Shown piece after piece: positions 49,627-60,700 of a DNA stretch of 64,000 bases. This DNA comes from Notospermus geniculatus. Taxonomy: Eukaryota > Nemertea > Pilidiophora > Heteronemertea > Lineidae. The notes below the pieces were generated by a model. The model worked only from the letters and a program-made list of their open reading frames with translations. It was not told where the DNA came from and searched no databases. Positions within the stretch are counted from its first letter, which is position 1. Every line of letters begins with the position of its first letter. Location: contig NMRB01000110.1 in NCBI GenBank assembly GCA_002633025.1, forward strand, positions 565,088 to 629,087. Direction: 5' to 3'. The position numbers were made by a program, and so were the translations under genes.

Positions 49627-52600
49627 GGGTGTTAAGGTGTAGTCAATTATAATTCTGGTAAAACTTTTCAAAAGAAATACAAAGCAACATCTCGTCGCCT
49701 TGCCTACAAAGGGAAAGTTCTGAAAAAAGCAAAAGGCGATTGGTTTGGAACTTTCGTTCCATAATATGTTGTATTTTCTCAACATTGGTAATGGCAATCG
49801 GTCGCCTTATAAATTTTTGGTAATGGCCAACGCTTTCTACCGAAGATGCTATGGGTCTGCAGGAAAATGGAAATAAATGCATCGGATGTAATAGTCCGGT
49901 CGAATGGCAGGTCGTTTTATGATAGGCTATTGTGTTCTTCAGCTTTCTGTCGACGTTTTTCTTCTTCTCATGTCTTTTTCTCTTCGGCAAGCGTGATGTA
50001 TAATACAGAAAGCGTCTATCTTGCGTATCAGCTGCAAAGTACTTTCCGTCTCTTGGGTAATCATGTGTCTCGAACTCTTTCAACTGTCCGTGGACGTTAA
50101 ACCGCGCATAACAGATGGTTACATTCTCTCATCTCTGTCTAACATTACTCGTTGGCGACTTGCAAATTATTCGCTCCGCTGTATATAATTCCAAAGTGCA
50201 ATCTCAGTTGCTTTTTCTATTGAACGGGCTATTGTGGTGTGTAACTTTCCCATGGGGTGTTGGGGAATTATCAGCAACGAACAAAGATCATGGATGCTTT
50301 CATCGTTATCTGCATGCTCGCTGACATCTCAGGATTTTGCCCAATAATAGCGCCCCGATAACCGTCTGAGGAAGATTGTTCCCAGCTGAATTCGCCTGGC
50401 TCTCCGTCTGCAGTTTTTATCATCTTCTTCTTTCGTCAACTTTGCCTGCGTCTGAGTTCCTCCATTCTAAAATGTTCCCCTTCATATACTGCCAGCCAAC
50501 CATTCTTAACATTTTGAGGTGATATGAAATACTGTGTTGGACAAAAATCAATTTTGGTTTTGCTTGCAAGCCAATAATCGCACAGTATACGGTCAATGAC
50601 AAGGTTTCTTCGACTATGCAACCCATTGGAATATCGTTTCATTACCACCTACTTCGTCATACCCATACCAAATTATAATATAAATGAGTTTGTAGCAGTA
50701 ACCTATGTTCAAAATAAGTTCCAGATAAACCCAGTATGTCGAGGGCCTGGTGGCAGACACCTTGAAGGACCTCAGACACACTTCAGCTGATGAAAATCAG
50801 ATTTCTTTGCATCCAAGATATTTTAATGGAAAGTGTATTCTGCCCTGTAATCCAGACGGATTTGTTTACATTCAATCATATATGATCTTGTTATAATTCA
50901 TTAATATTAGGCTGATGAAAATCGGTGAATGTTTTGCCGAGGTAAGTATTTTTAAGTTGGCTGTCCCATTTCCACCCAGGGGTAAAGTTTCTCGACTTGG
51001 CTCATCGGGTTCTCAGAAACGTAATAAGTTACCATTCATCGTATGCGTTTCTTGCAGGTGCAGATAATCATAATTCTTCACCCATATTAAAATTGTCCGT
51101 CCATCATTCAAAAACACACATACGTAGTTGTCACAAACTTTAGAGTCATTGAGTTGGCAGTTGTACACGATATTTTCTGCTATTTATATATTCATGCGCC
51201 TTACTTATTGAACAGTTTGTGCTAAATAGTTGGTATGGACTGACAGTGCGGTAGCCCTGAAGTCCCTGTACTTAGTAGACCAATTGGAGTTCATACCTTA
51301 AGTGAAACACGGATACCTGGTGATTTCCGATGAAGGCTTGACCAACTTTCCACTTGGTGCACACACTTTGCATGCTTTGTGCCCCTTCACCCATCAACGA
51401 ATGCTTTAAGGTAAAATTCACAAATTTAAATCCAAGTAACGACTTACCTTGTCAAGAACCCATCTCAATACAACCACTATTATGAAGATTCGGTAAGGTT
51501 AGATCCACGAGAAAATTCGTGACTGGCCCTGATGCCAGCGGTCCGGTGACTGAGCCAGGCAGTGTAATCGGCCGGCGTTGGAGTTCCTCGCTTCTGACGT
51601 AGCCTGAATCAATAACAACACTACACCAATGATACGTTGGTTGTTAGCTGTGGTTAGGGAAATCGGTAAACCCTGTTATGGCACTTCAGTACTTGTACTG
51701 TTGCACTTTTTTAGTTAACGCCATGAAAATGAAATAAATTGGTTTATAAAATGGACGCGTTTGCAACGAGTGTGATTTCGTACTGATTATGTTGGCAATT
51801 TATGGCTCGAAGGAATTTGTATTCAGAGAATGCCGAACCAAAACGAGCTGGAATTTTGTGGACGTATTGCTTATCCATATATGATAACGGCCCAGGCATA
51901 TGACTACGTTCTTAACCTGCTGTTGGGAACATGGAACATTGTTTTCTGTGACGGTTCTCCTTGTTACGAAAAAACGGCAGGAAAACGTCGCCCACCTCCA
52001 CGCCCCCTCATGTATTCATGTGGTCCATGGTAATGTTCAGCAACTGCTTGTTGACGTCCACTGGTCTGGTAATATTAACATGTATATCACATCACCGGGT
52101 AAAGAATGTACCTCATTCTCAGGTCTCGAGGGTGGCACAAAGTGTCTGGGCTAAGTTTGTTCGATATTCGGTGAAACTATTCTGGTGGAAGGAACGATAC
52201 TTCACAATGGGATTATGTTCCTTGCTCCTGTGGGCTGCTCGTTGACCTGGGTCGATCGCCCTTGTGAGCAATAAAACAATCTGTTACCGCTCAGCAGGGT
52301 CGCCAAAGGTGTCTGGCTGTGTTTCACCTGAGAAACTCAGACCATTCACGGTCCCTACAGCTCCCTAAAGTGCGAGAGGAACATTTGCGTCGACCCTGAC
52401 GATTCAGGATGGCTGTATTTGTCTTCCACTTTGCTTGGTCGTCCTTCGATGGCGAAAGTTTAGAGAAATCCTGCTTTCTTTAAGTGATAGCATGGACATG
52501 ATTACGAACGAATGTCTTTTTTGGCAACCCATGGTAAATGTCACTGACGAAGAAGCGGAGATACATTCGAATTTAAAACTCCAGTAATTGCTTAAATAAT

Positions 52601-53699
52601 TAATGGCCGGAGCAAAATTGATGTGACTGTCTTATACCACGTGTATTTTTAATGCATGGCTCAATGTTCTGATCTCCCTCGGCTCAAGCACTATTAATGT
52701 GAGCGCATCATCTTTCATTGATAATGCAGCCCACGTCGACCGAAGATTTATCCCAAGGCATTAAGATGATCTGGTTTCAAAAGGATTGATGTGGCTTTGC
52801 GGGGAGGTCTATGGCATTGTAATAAGATTCCTGACACGAAAATTTGTTACTTGTAGCTCTTTGCAATTGAGTATGCACTGCTGATGATTGCTTGGCATCA
52901 ACCTTAACAGATGTTTACGAATGACCGGAAAGAATGACGGATGGGTTACGGTATCCATTGCTGGAGACATTTTGTGAGTGCCCAGTGAAACTTTGGTTGT
53001 ATGGAATTATGCCTTCCTCACTTCAAGCAGTTAATGTCGACTTGACTGCCACTCGGTATGATTGGCCCGTCACAGAGGTTCCATCGATCACAATCTAAGA
53101 CGTGTCCCAATCCCTTTGGTATAAGTCTTCATTTACTTGGCCCACTTCACAGATCTGCGTGATGGAGTCTGATAAGCTCGGTAATACACTTTCAATTATT
53201 CTCTAATCCAAGGACATATTTCTCTCGCAATTACCGTACGGAAGTGAAGTAATGTGGGACTCGTGTCAAGGACTTCGCTCAGTTTCGTTCCACACTTTGC
53301 TTTCTTCGTATGTCACAAAGATATCTTTGGCTAAAGAGCTTGGTACGTTCATGTTGTTCTGGCCGAATGCCGAGAAAATGCAAGTGTTATAAGAAGACAC
53401 AATCGTAAAGAATGTCAATTACACAAGGGGTCCTGCAGTCCATTAGGGGAAAGAAGGAATAGATGACTCGACTGCCTGACACGATATGACCATTTATTAT
53501 CACATACTCGCTAAAAGACCTGCCCCAGGGTAGATTATAGTTGATGGGGGCAGCTTGTCGCGACAGCTATCAATTTTCTAGAAACCTGGACTACTGTGTT
53601 AAACACAGACACTCCGTATGGGAGCTTCTGATGAAGAGTAAACGAGATAGCTTCTAATCTATTCATGGTGTCCACTTCTTCGCTGTGAAAAAGAATATC

Positions 53700-54070
53700 T
53701 TACGAGAATATCTGCTATCCAGCAGAGAGCATGAACAAGTGGCATATTACCACTGTCGACGCCGTAGGTATCCGCGCCAGCATTGTGCAGGAGTTGGACT
53801 ACATGTATTTCGGGGCACCCGAAGCAACATGCAAGAATCGGCAATGTCAGATCCACCAAACTCTTTTTTCGCACCCAGCTGGTCTTGATCGCTACACAGT
53901 GGTTGATTCACGAAGTCCGCTCGTGATTTGGAGAGAATCTTCTCTACCTTTGTCTTGTCGCAGTTCTGTAAGGCTTTAAGGAATGCAACTAAGGATTTTT
54001 CTACTCTGAAGCTGAATCTCTCTGCCATAGGAATCACCTGACGTATACGCGGACCATCTTCACGAGTCAA
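53700..54070 (-). pseudogene. Frameshifted fragment of the ankyrin/TRP-like gene
   Basis: On the minus strand, MTREDG..FRVEKSLVAFLKALQNCD and FVNQPLCSDQD..EFGG match residues about 40-87 of the intact gene downstream (FLAALKNSNKAKLEEIF, FVNEPICS, EFGG). After EFGG the match shifts to another frame (LPILACCFGC, LLHNAGADTYGVDSG, PLVHALCW; residues about 93-133). A small deletion near 53858 explains the shift. The similarity stops after the ankyrin part; no channel domain follows. It stands head-to-head with the intact copy, about 0.7 kb away. An alternative is a diverged gene with a tiny intron at the break, which looks less likely. Confidence 0.65.
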
Positions 54071-54558
54071 ATTTTGAAGCCGATATGCCGATAGTCCCTA
54101 CAAAAGAGCAGTCAGTTTTGTTTGGGGGAATTAGTTTGAGCTGGGAAACGGAAACAGGTTTGCTAGCAATCGATCTCAGCTGTTTGTGAAAGAGTACAAC
54201 TCGGGCATTATGTCATTGTAATTGTTGCAATCTCTGTTGGAAATTGCTCGACAGGCGTTAAGTGCTTCCCATATGATAAGCAAAAGCATCGTTTCCTCCG
54301 ATAGTCGTCACCCTGACATATTTACTCCACATTTCGGTGTGTCATGGCAACATCAGAATTGCTGTAAACAGGCTAACCATACCTGTCTGATGTTGACTTG
54401 AGTGATGACAAAATGGTACATTTCCGCCCCCGGTGGAACCAGTTCTGTTTTGCCACAATAACAACATCGTCCACTGACAATCATACACAAAGCTAACGAC
54501 GCACTATCTCTCTGTACTAAGCCCATCTCTTTAGATGATTTAAAAAACATTGGTAATC

Positions 54559-54618
54559 GTACAATGTGTATTGATGTCTACATCCGGCGTACAATGTATA
54601 TTGATGTCTACATCCGGC
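54559..54618. repeat. 30-base tandem duplication
   Basis: ACAATGTGTATTGATGTCTA..CATCCGGC occurs twice at a 30-base step (54561, 54591), 140 bases before the start codon of the TRP-like gene. Confidence 0.85.
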
Positions 54619-54755
54619 CAACTCTTTGCACTCGGTTGGTTCCAAAGTAATGCTACGTGTTGTGGGATTCAGCACACAGCTACACTTAGGTCTACCTTGT
54701 ATGCCAATGGTTTTATCCGCATGACGTTAATTGGTGGACAGACACCGGTTTCCCA

Positions 54756-56516
54756 ATGGTAAATACTGAGGGAACAGTTAGCAGGGCGTGTGATTATCCA
54801 TCGTCAGAGATGCGCGGAAATCAGGTGCAGCCAGCCGCTCATACGACAATGACTGTTTGCAACGACAGAGAAACGGGCTTAAATTTCCTTGCAGCGTTAA
54901 AGAATTCTAACAAAGCAAAATTGGAGGAGATATTCTCTGACATACCAAAAGAAGAACTCGCTATCTTCGTCAATGAACCAATTTGTTCCTACCCAGATAC
55001 GGAGGAGTTTGGTGGATACCTGAATTTCACGCTGCCAGTGTTCTTAGCGTGCTGTTATGGCTGTGATGGGATTGTGCGACTCTTGTTCGATGCGGGCGCG
55101 GATATCTATGGTGTGGACAGTGGCGAAGTGCCTCTCATTCATGCTCTCTGCTGGACTGCAGCCTATAAGCCTGACTTGGAAGAGAAACTGTGTGTGATAT
55201 TCAAGACAATCATGGAATTGGCTCGCACAGTTGACAAGCAACGCCTGCTGCTGTTAACGGTTGACGCTGACGGTTATAGACCAGGTGAGCTGGCGAGTCG
55301 TGTGGGAGCATGCCTACTCCTTTTGGAGATAATGGAAGTGCCTGGCGTACACAAGACCATTACCGACGAAAACGCCACTTTCAGGAACGTAACATACGAC
55401 GTTACAGAATATGAAGCCGATGGGCGACTGGATAGACACAGGAGATCACCGCTAAATCTTTTAGTCCACCTGACCGACGCTGACTTAGAGAAGCCTGGGT
55501 GCAGGAAGGTATTTGAGCATCCTCTCTTCCAGAAGTTGATTGACTACAAATTGCGACGCGAAATTCCAGGCCTTGTGATTTCATTCTTTTGGTATTGTAG
55601 CTTTCTAATTTTGTTCACAATGACGGATGAGACGGGTTACAGGGAGGGTAACTGTACATGGAATGGTGAAGAAAGATATGTTCACAGGATTCTCCCGACT
55701 AGTGTCCGCGCCACTTTGTTTTATATCCTGTCAGGTTTGAACTCTTTTCTAGTTGTTTCGGAGTTGGTGCTGTTCATATATGAGGCTGTGAAGACTAGAC
55801 CATTCTCTCGGCCAAAAGATGTCACCAAGGGAAGATCGCCATTGAGCAACACGTTCGGCGTGACGTTCCTTTTCTTCGTGACTTCACAATTACTATATTA
55901 CATTTTGATAATCATCGGACGATTCGAGTCTGACACGACTCTAACAGAAGCCAGACTCATCCTGCGAATCACTGTCGGACTTTTTGCCTTCACAATGTTA
56001 TTATATTACGTCCAGTTCTTGCCTACGATTGGTCACTTTGTTATAGGATTCTTCAGCTGCGTCTCAACGTTCATGTACTTCGCTGTCATCTACCTGCTTA
56101 TATTCTTCTCATTCGCCGAAGGAATCCGTATCGTGGCGATCCACTATTGTCTACAAACCCTAGGGTACGACTTCAACGCGTATTATTCGACCTTTCTGGA
56201 AATGCTTAACTTGGTGGACTTCAAAGCTATGTTCACGACTGGCGTACCATCACCTGTCATCTTTCTTCACGTATTTTCAATCGTCTGCCTTGTTTTCCTC
56301 ATGTTGAACTTCGTAATCGCCATTTTGAGCGAGAACACATCCAAACTCGCGAGACATAGCGATATTTGTGGAAAACTCGTGAGACTAGATGGGATCCTCG
56401 ACATGGAGTATTTGAGGCGAGATTTCTGTAGTTGGATAACCGTGATAACTTCTCGGAGCGACTGTAATAATACAAGGAAACGTGTTGTAATACAGTACAA
56501 GGAATTTATCAACTGA
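54756..56516 (+). CDS. Ankyrin/TRP-like cation channel, intronless, 586 aa
   Basis: A single uninterrupted frame encodes a soluble N-terminal half and a six-helix membrane half. Residues about 91-133 (FLACCYGCDGIVRLLFDAGADIYGVD.., HALCW) contain ankyrin-type helices. Hydrophobic segments lie near 271-289 (S1), 318-343 (S2), 365-388 (S3), 402-435 (S4/S5 linker), 436-460 (S5) and 503-526 (S6), with a candidate pore loop near 475-500 (FLEMLNLVDFKAMF). S6 ends LNFVIAILSENTSKLARHSD, like the LxNxLIAMxxxx end in TRP channels. This fits a TRPA/TRPV/TRPC-like cation channel, but the ankyrin region is short and the branch unknown. The absence of introns among intron-rich neighbours suggests origin by retrocopy. 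A downstream Met at residue 19 is an alternative start. A broken inverted relative lies just upstream. Confidence 0.8.
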   Translation: MVNTEGTVSRACDYPSSEMRGNQVQPAAHTTMTVCNDRETGLNFLAALKNSNKAKLEEIFSDIPKEELAIFVNEPICSYPDTEEFGGYLNFTLPVFLACCYGCDGIVRLLFDAGADIYGVDSGEVPLIHALCWTAAYKPDLEEKLCVIFKTIMELARTVDKQRLLLLTVDADGYRPGELASRVGACLLLLEIMEVPGVHKTITDENATFRNVTYDVTEYEADGRLDRHRRSPLNLLVHLTDADLEKPGCRKVFEHPLFQKLIDYKLRREIPGLVISFFWYCSFLILFTMTDETGYREGNCTWNGEERYVHRILPTSVRATLFYILSGLNSFLVVSELVLFIYEAVKTRPFSRPKDVTKGRSPLSNTFGVTFLFFVTSQLLYYILIIIGRFESDTTLTEARLILRITVGLFAFTMLLYYVQFLPTIGHFVIGFFSCVSTFMYFAVIYLLIFFSFAEGIRIVAIHYCLQTLGYDFNAYYSTFLEMLNLVDFKAMFTTGVPSPVIFLHVFSIVCLVFLMLNFVIAILSENTSKLARHSDICGKLVRLDGILDMEYLRRDFCSWITVITSRSDCNNTRKRVVIQYKEFIN

Positions 56517-57793
56517 ATTTAGTTCCGAATGACTAGATCGTAGATGGGCAAATCAGTGGGTTCGTAATGAACAAATCAGTATATTGGAAAAGCATTTCAG
56601 ATCCCTTAATTTGTCAATCAAACCCTTTCGTAGAAGGTGATGATGGGCTCTTTATGGAAGTGATAGGTTGACAAGACTGCTTAAGTTCAGAATATTTATT
56701 CGAATAACTTAATATTCAAACACAACCCGAGATGAGGGTACAAGTACATTTTACATCACATTGCTACTGCCTGTACAAAATTGCATTACACCACAGACCA
56801 CTATAATTACAGTATGTTCCTAGTCTTTTAGGTTGTCTACAAACAGCACAGGACAAAATGATACATTTATACTAGTCGCCCTGATTTTGTTCTGCCCCGA
56901 ATTACTTTTGCATAATCAGAGTGATCATATTCCGGCAAAGCTATTTTGAAGTTGACGAGTCGACTCAAAAATTAATTAGCACATGAATTTCGTACCTACA
57001 GACCTACTACCGCTACAGTTCAAGAGGACACACTGAGTGCTCTGCAAAAGTCTTCAATGCACTTGTGCATCGGCCCGTTGGTTCAAAATGCAGTATGAAC
57101 AATGCAATACCTGTTTAACCACCGGGCTCGTGCACATAGGCTGTCACCCAGTCGTCATGGCGACCTGATAACCAACCAGCTACGACAAATGTTTGACACA
57201 AATATTTACAACTACTTAGTATCTTGCCCCGGTTTGTTGAGATGCATTGCTTCAGTAATTCTCCATATTGGTTTTTTGGACAAATGAATAAATCATGTAT
57301 TTAAAATTACTACGTTTTAATATGTACATTTTACTTTTTGCATATTTTGTGTGAAGAAATTTGAAAATGTTGCATTGCAAAAACTGTTGGATTTATCAGA
57401 AACCATCACAAAATCAGTGTCAGATCCAATCAAAGGGAAAAATCTATTCTGACGTCATCGAATGATTTTGTCGATTGGCGTATTGACTCTCCGTTAGCTA
57501 ATGACTTTTCGGCGTCTTCCATTTGAACCTTTCGCCAAAAATTGAACTTGGTGGTTTTTTTGGAAGGACAGTGATTTTGTGATGCTACCCGATGCTTTCT
57601 CGGATTCTCCATTAAACGTTGGCCCTTCAGAAATATACAGATACGATGCACATTTGAGCTAAGCTGGGGTGCAATTCATCCTAAATCAATAGCCTGATGA
57701 ACTCATCCCCAAGTTTGGCCAACCCTCTTGAGTTGACAGTATTCTGGCGAAGAAAATATTCCAGCCCAAGTCAGTCAGAGCTCGATTTGTTCC
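56517..57793. other. Intergenic, nothing recognised except a possible poly(A) signal
   Basis: AT-rich spacer between the convergent 3' ends of the TRP-like gene (+) and the ARHGEF17 orthologue (-). Only short motif-free frames. Confidence 0.45.
57287..57292 (+). promoter_or_regulatory. Possible polyadenylation signal AATAAA
   Basis: First clear AATAAA seen downstream of the TRP-like gene, 770 bases after its stop; distant, so only a candidate. Confidence 0.2.
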
Positions 57794-60700
57794 TCACACC
57801 TGCCAAAGAAGTAAGTGATTGGTGCTGTCATCCTTTCCAGTCTGTTCGGATTCATTTGTATTTCCTCGGAAATCTTCGTAACCATCGCCTCCGCTGATGA
57901 CCAGCATCTTGGTTGCCATGGTAGCTGCCGCAGGCGTCATGGACGCCCGTCTTGACGGCATGTTGGCCTCTCCTTGGTGAAGTTGCACAGGCATTTCGAC
58001 AGAAGTGAGGAATCGTACGTGACCCGTGTGGCCGTGGAAAAGGCCTAAAAAGTGAACGGTGCATTTAGAACAAGGACGAGATTAAGGTAAACAACCTGTA
58101 TCTGGTGCTGATGCATGTAAACATGTACCCGTACGTACCTGTAATATTTGGCATGTCAATGTTGAATCTAGTGGTGGTCGTACTGATGATTGGCAACACT
58201 ACATTGAGAATGATCCCAGCGCTAGTTCCTACCCACAGGAGGTCCTTGCAGGCCATTAGCGCTGTGATGCGAAGGCAGGCCGTCTTGTGTTGCCGGATGA
58301 TGTCGTCTGTAGCTTGAAAAAATAGACGAGAAAGCATACTCAGCCAAGGCATCGTCATCGTCAGCCAAACTGCTGACGATCGCTATTGGTTGTTGAATGA
58401 ATCGGACGAGACAATAGTTGGCGAAATTCCCATTGGCCTGTGTTTTTTCTTATGTGAGTATCAGGGGCGGTATGCATAAAACATCTTAAGTGTAAAATGT
58501 CCCTTATCTTTTGTTTGGAACAATAGTTTAAGGGAAATCTTACGCTTAAGATGTTTTATGCATACGGCCCCTGGGACATAATTCAGTTATCTTGAAACTC
58601 AAACACGCCGAGGTTGAACAGACTTGGGGCTGAAATTATCCTCCCTTTACAAGTTGATGCAAATGTTGTTACCACGTTTTTATGTAATCTGGCTAAATGT
58701 ATTTTTGTCAAACGAACTATGACGTCTATTTGCCGCCCATTGGGATCAGGTAAACATGATCCTCAAACACAGGTCGCGACCACAAACTGTGGAGGTATAT
58801 TTACCGATCATTCGGAACAATCGGAATATTTGAACTTACCAGCTAGCTTTTGTGCCACAACGTGGGCAATGTTCACCTCCACGAGGAAATCACAACTTGT
58901 TGCATTGAAAAGAGATACTTTGGAGCTGTTCTGTACCGCTATCCATACACCTTTACTGGAGCAAGCCATACAACAGATTGGTCGGTCAGAATCGGTTGGT
59001 AGAAGGAATGATCTCTGAAAGGAGGTACAGGAAATCAAAGAATGAGAGCATGAAGTTGAAATGATTTTCATGCATGAGCACCTGCCGTTCCAAAGAGTTG
59101 CCGAAGTTCTTTGCACATCAAGATTTTTCAAGTCATCAATGGAGATGACCATTGCTTTTACCTCGGCAGGAAAAGTCTGAAAGGATATCCTCACCTCAAT
59201 TTGTACAGTAGTGGGATTTACCACGATGACCTCTCTGTGGCATCCACACCAGAGTTTACCAGCCACCACCAACATCCGACTGATGGGAGTACCCTTTGTC
59301 CCTATCACTTTGGTCTCAGGCTTGTCTACGTTCCATGCGCCCTCTGAAAGATTACCAAAGAAGGCGAAAGTTCATATACATTTACATGGACAGTTTAGTG
59401 AGGAAGAATCGGTCTCCCGAATCGAACGACGTTTCATACTGATGCACGGCGTGCATGGCACTCGAACAACAATGAACTTACCTGAAAGTCGTCTGTATAC
59501 AATAAGATCACCATTGGCTAATGAAACGAACAGTTTATTGTCCAGATACCTACGAAGAGAGACAACAAATATAAATCATATACGGTAGGGGAGACCGGGG
59601 CTGGTTGTAACACTTTTTCTTTTGAGGTCGATTACTTCCTAATTACAGGAGGTATTTATATCCTGCTTGGTCTTTTGAATATTTGATATCAATGGTCACT
59701 TGTGCACTAAACAAAGTTTAGCCATCTCTATCCATGTCTCAGAAAAATGGGTCCAAAGTCGAGTGGTACCACCTGCCCCGTCAAAAAATTTCGGGGTTGG
59801 TTGTAACACATCTCATAAAGTGAGCATGGCAAATTTCCCTTTACTTCTTCATGTGTTTTTCAAAACGACACGGGTATTTGTCTCCTAAATAAACTTCTGA
59901 ACACAGCAAATCCGTTCTTCTTACAAAAAATAATCGATTGAACAGTCTATAGGATGAGGGGTGAGGATTGATGAAAACCTTAATTTTGCCTATCTCCAAG
60001 TGGTGAGGTAAGCAATTTGGTTTTTTGCCATTTTATCAAAACCTGAAAAAGTGAGATAGGCAAATATCTTAGCAGGGTGACGATGTTACCATGTTTGTTA
60101 CAACCAACCCCACCTATAGTTCAGGTCAAATGTGGGCTGCAATACCAAAGCATGTGAGAGTGGGCCTTATCACTCTGGACCAGTTGTACAGGCTTTACAT
60201 CATTATTCAAATAGTATCCAAACAAAGTTCTAAAACTGCACAGGCAGTGAAGGAGAAGAGATTTTCTGATCAGGTCATTTTTTACTTTCATGTACTAAAA
60301 ACGGTTTTTGTCGATTTTTTGGAAAGTCAATTCGGACATTCAGATGCCCTTTGGTACAAAGGTGGCCGGTATCAATGTCAATATATGTGAGGAAACTCAG
60401 CCTTTCCCAGTGGATATTCAAGGAAATATTAGCTCTGTTACAACCTACCCCTGTTACAACCAGCCCCGGTCTCCCCTACATTAATCAAGACATATGACTA
60501 TATATATGGACACATGGAGTCGTAGCAGCTCCCCTTTCTAGGCCTACATGTATGGGCAAGTTGAAAGCACAGCTCCCAAGTCGATGCAAGTGATATCATC
60601 TACTGATCAGGACAACCCCTTCAAATCAAATATTTCAAGGTAAAAAGCTAGAGGCAGCCCCCATCATGCAGATTCTGCTGTGTAGGCAGACTCTGCCTTC

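Larger units (their letters stand above)
38753..53699. other. 15-kb gene-poor interval, no gene recognised
   Basis: May be the 5' intron of the channel gene plus intergenic DNA. It holds foldback elements, a SINE remnant and one near-perfect hairpin (listed separately) and Ns at 41595 and 48323. The longest frames (minus 49643-50083, 146 aa; minus 48651-49016, 121 aa) have no recognisable domain and no convincing splice partners. Confidence 0.45.

Noticed and set aside
49643-50083. 146-codon minus-strand open frame
   Set aside because: Second longest uninterrupted frame in the window after the TRP-like one, outside the recognised genes, but without any domain, signal peptide or splice partner; length alone is not enough.
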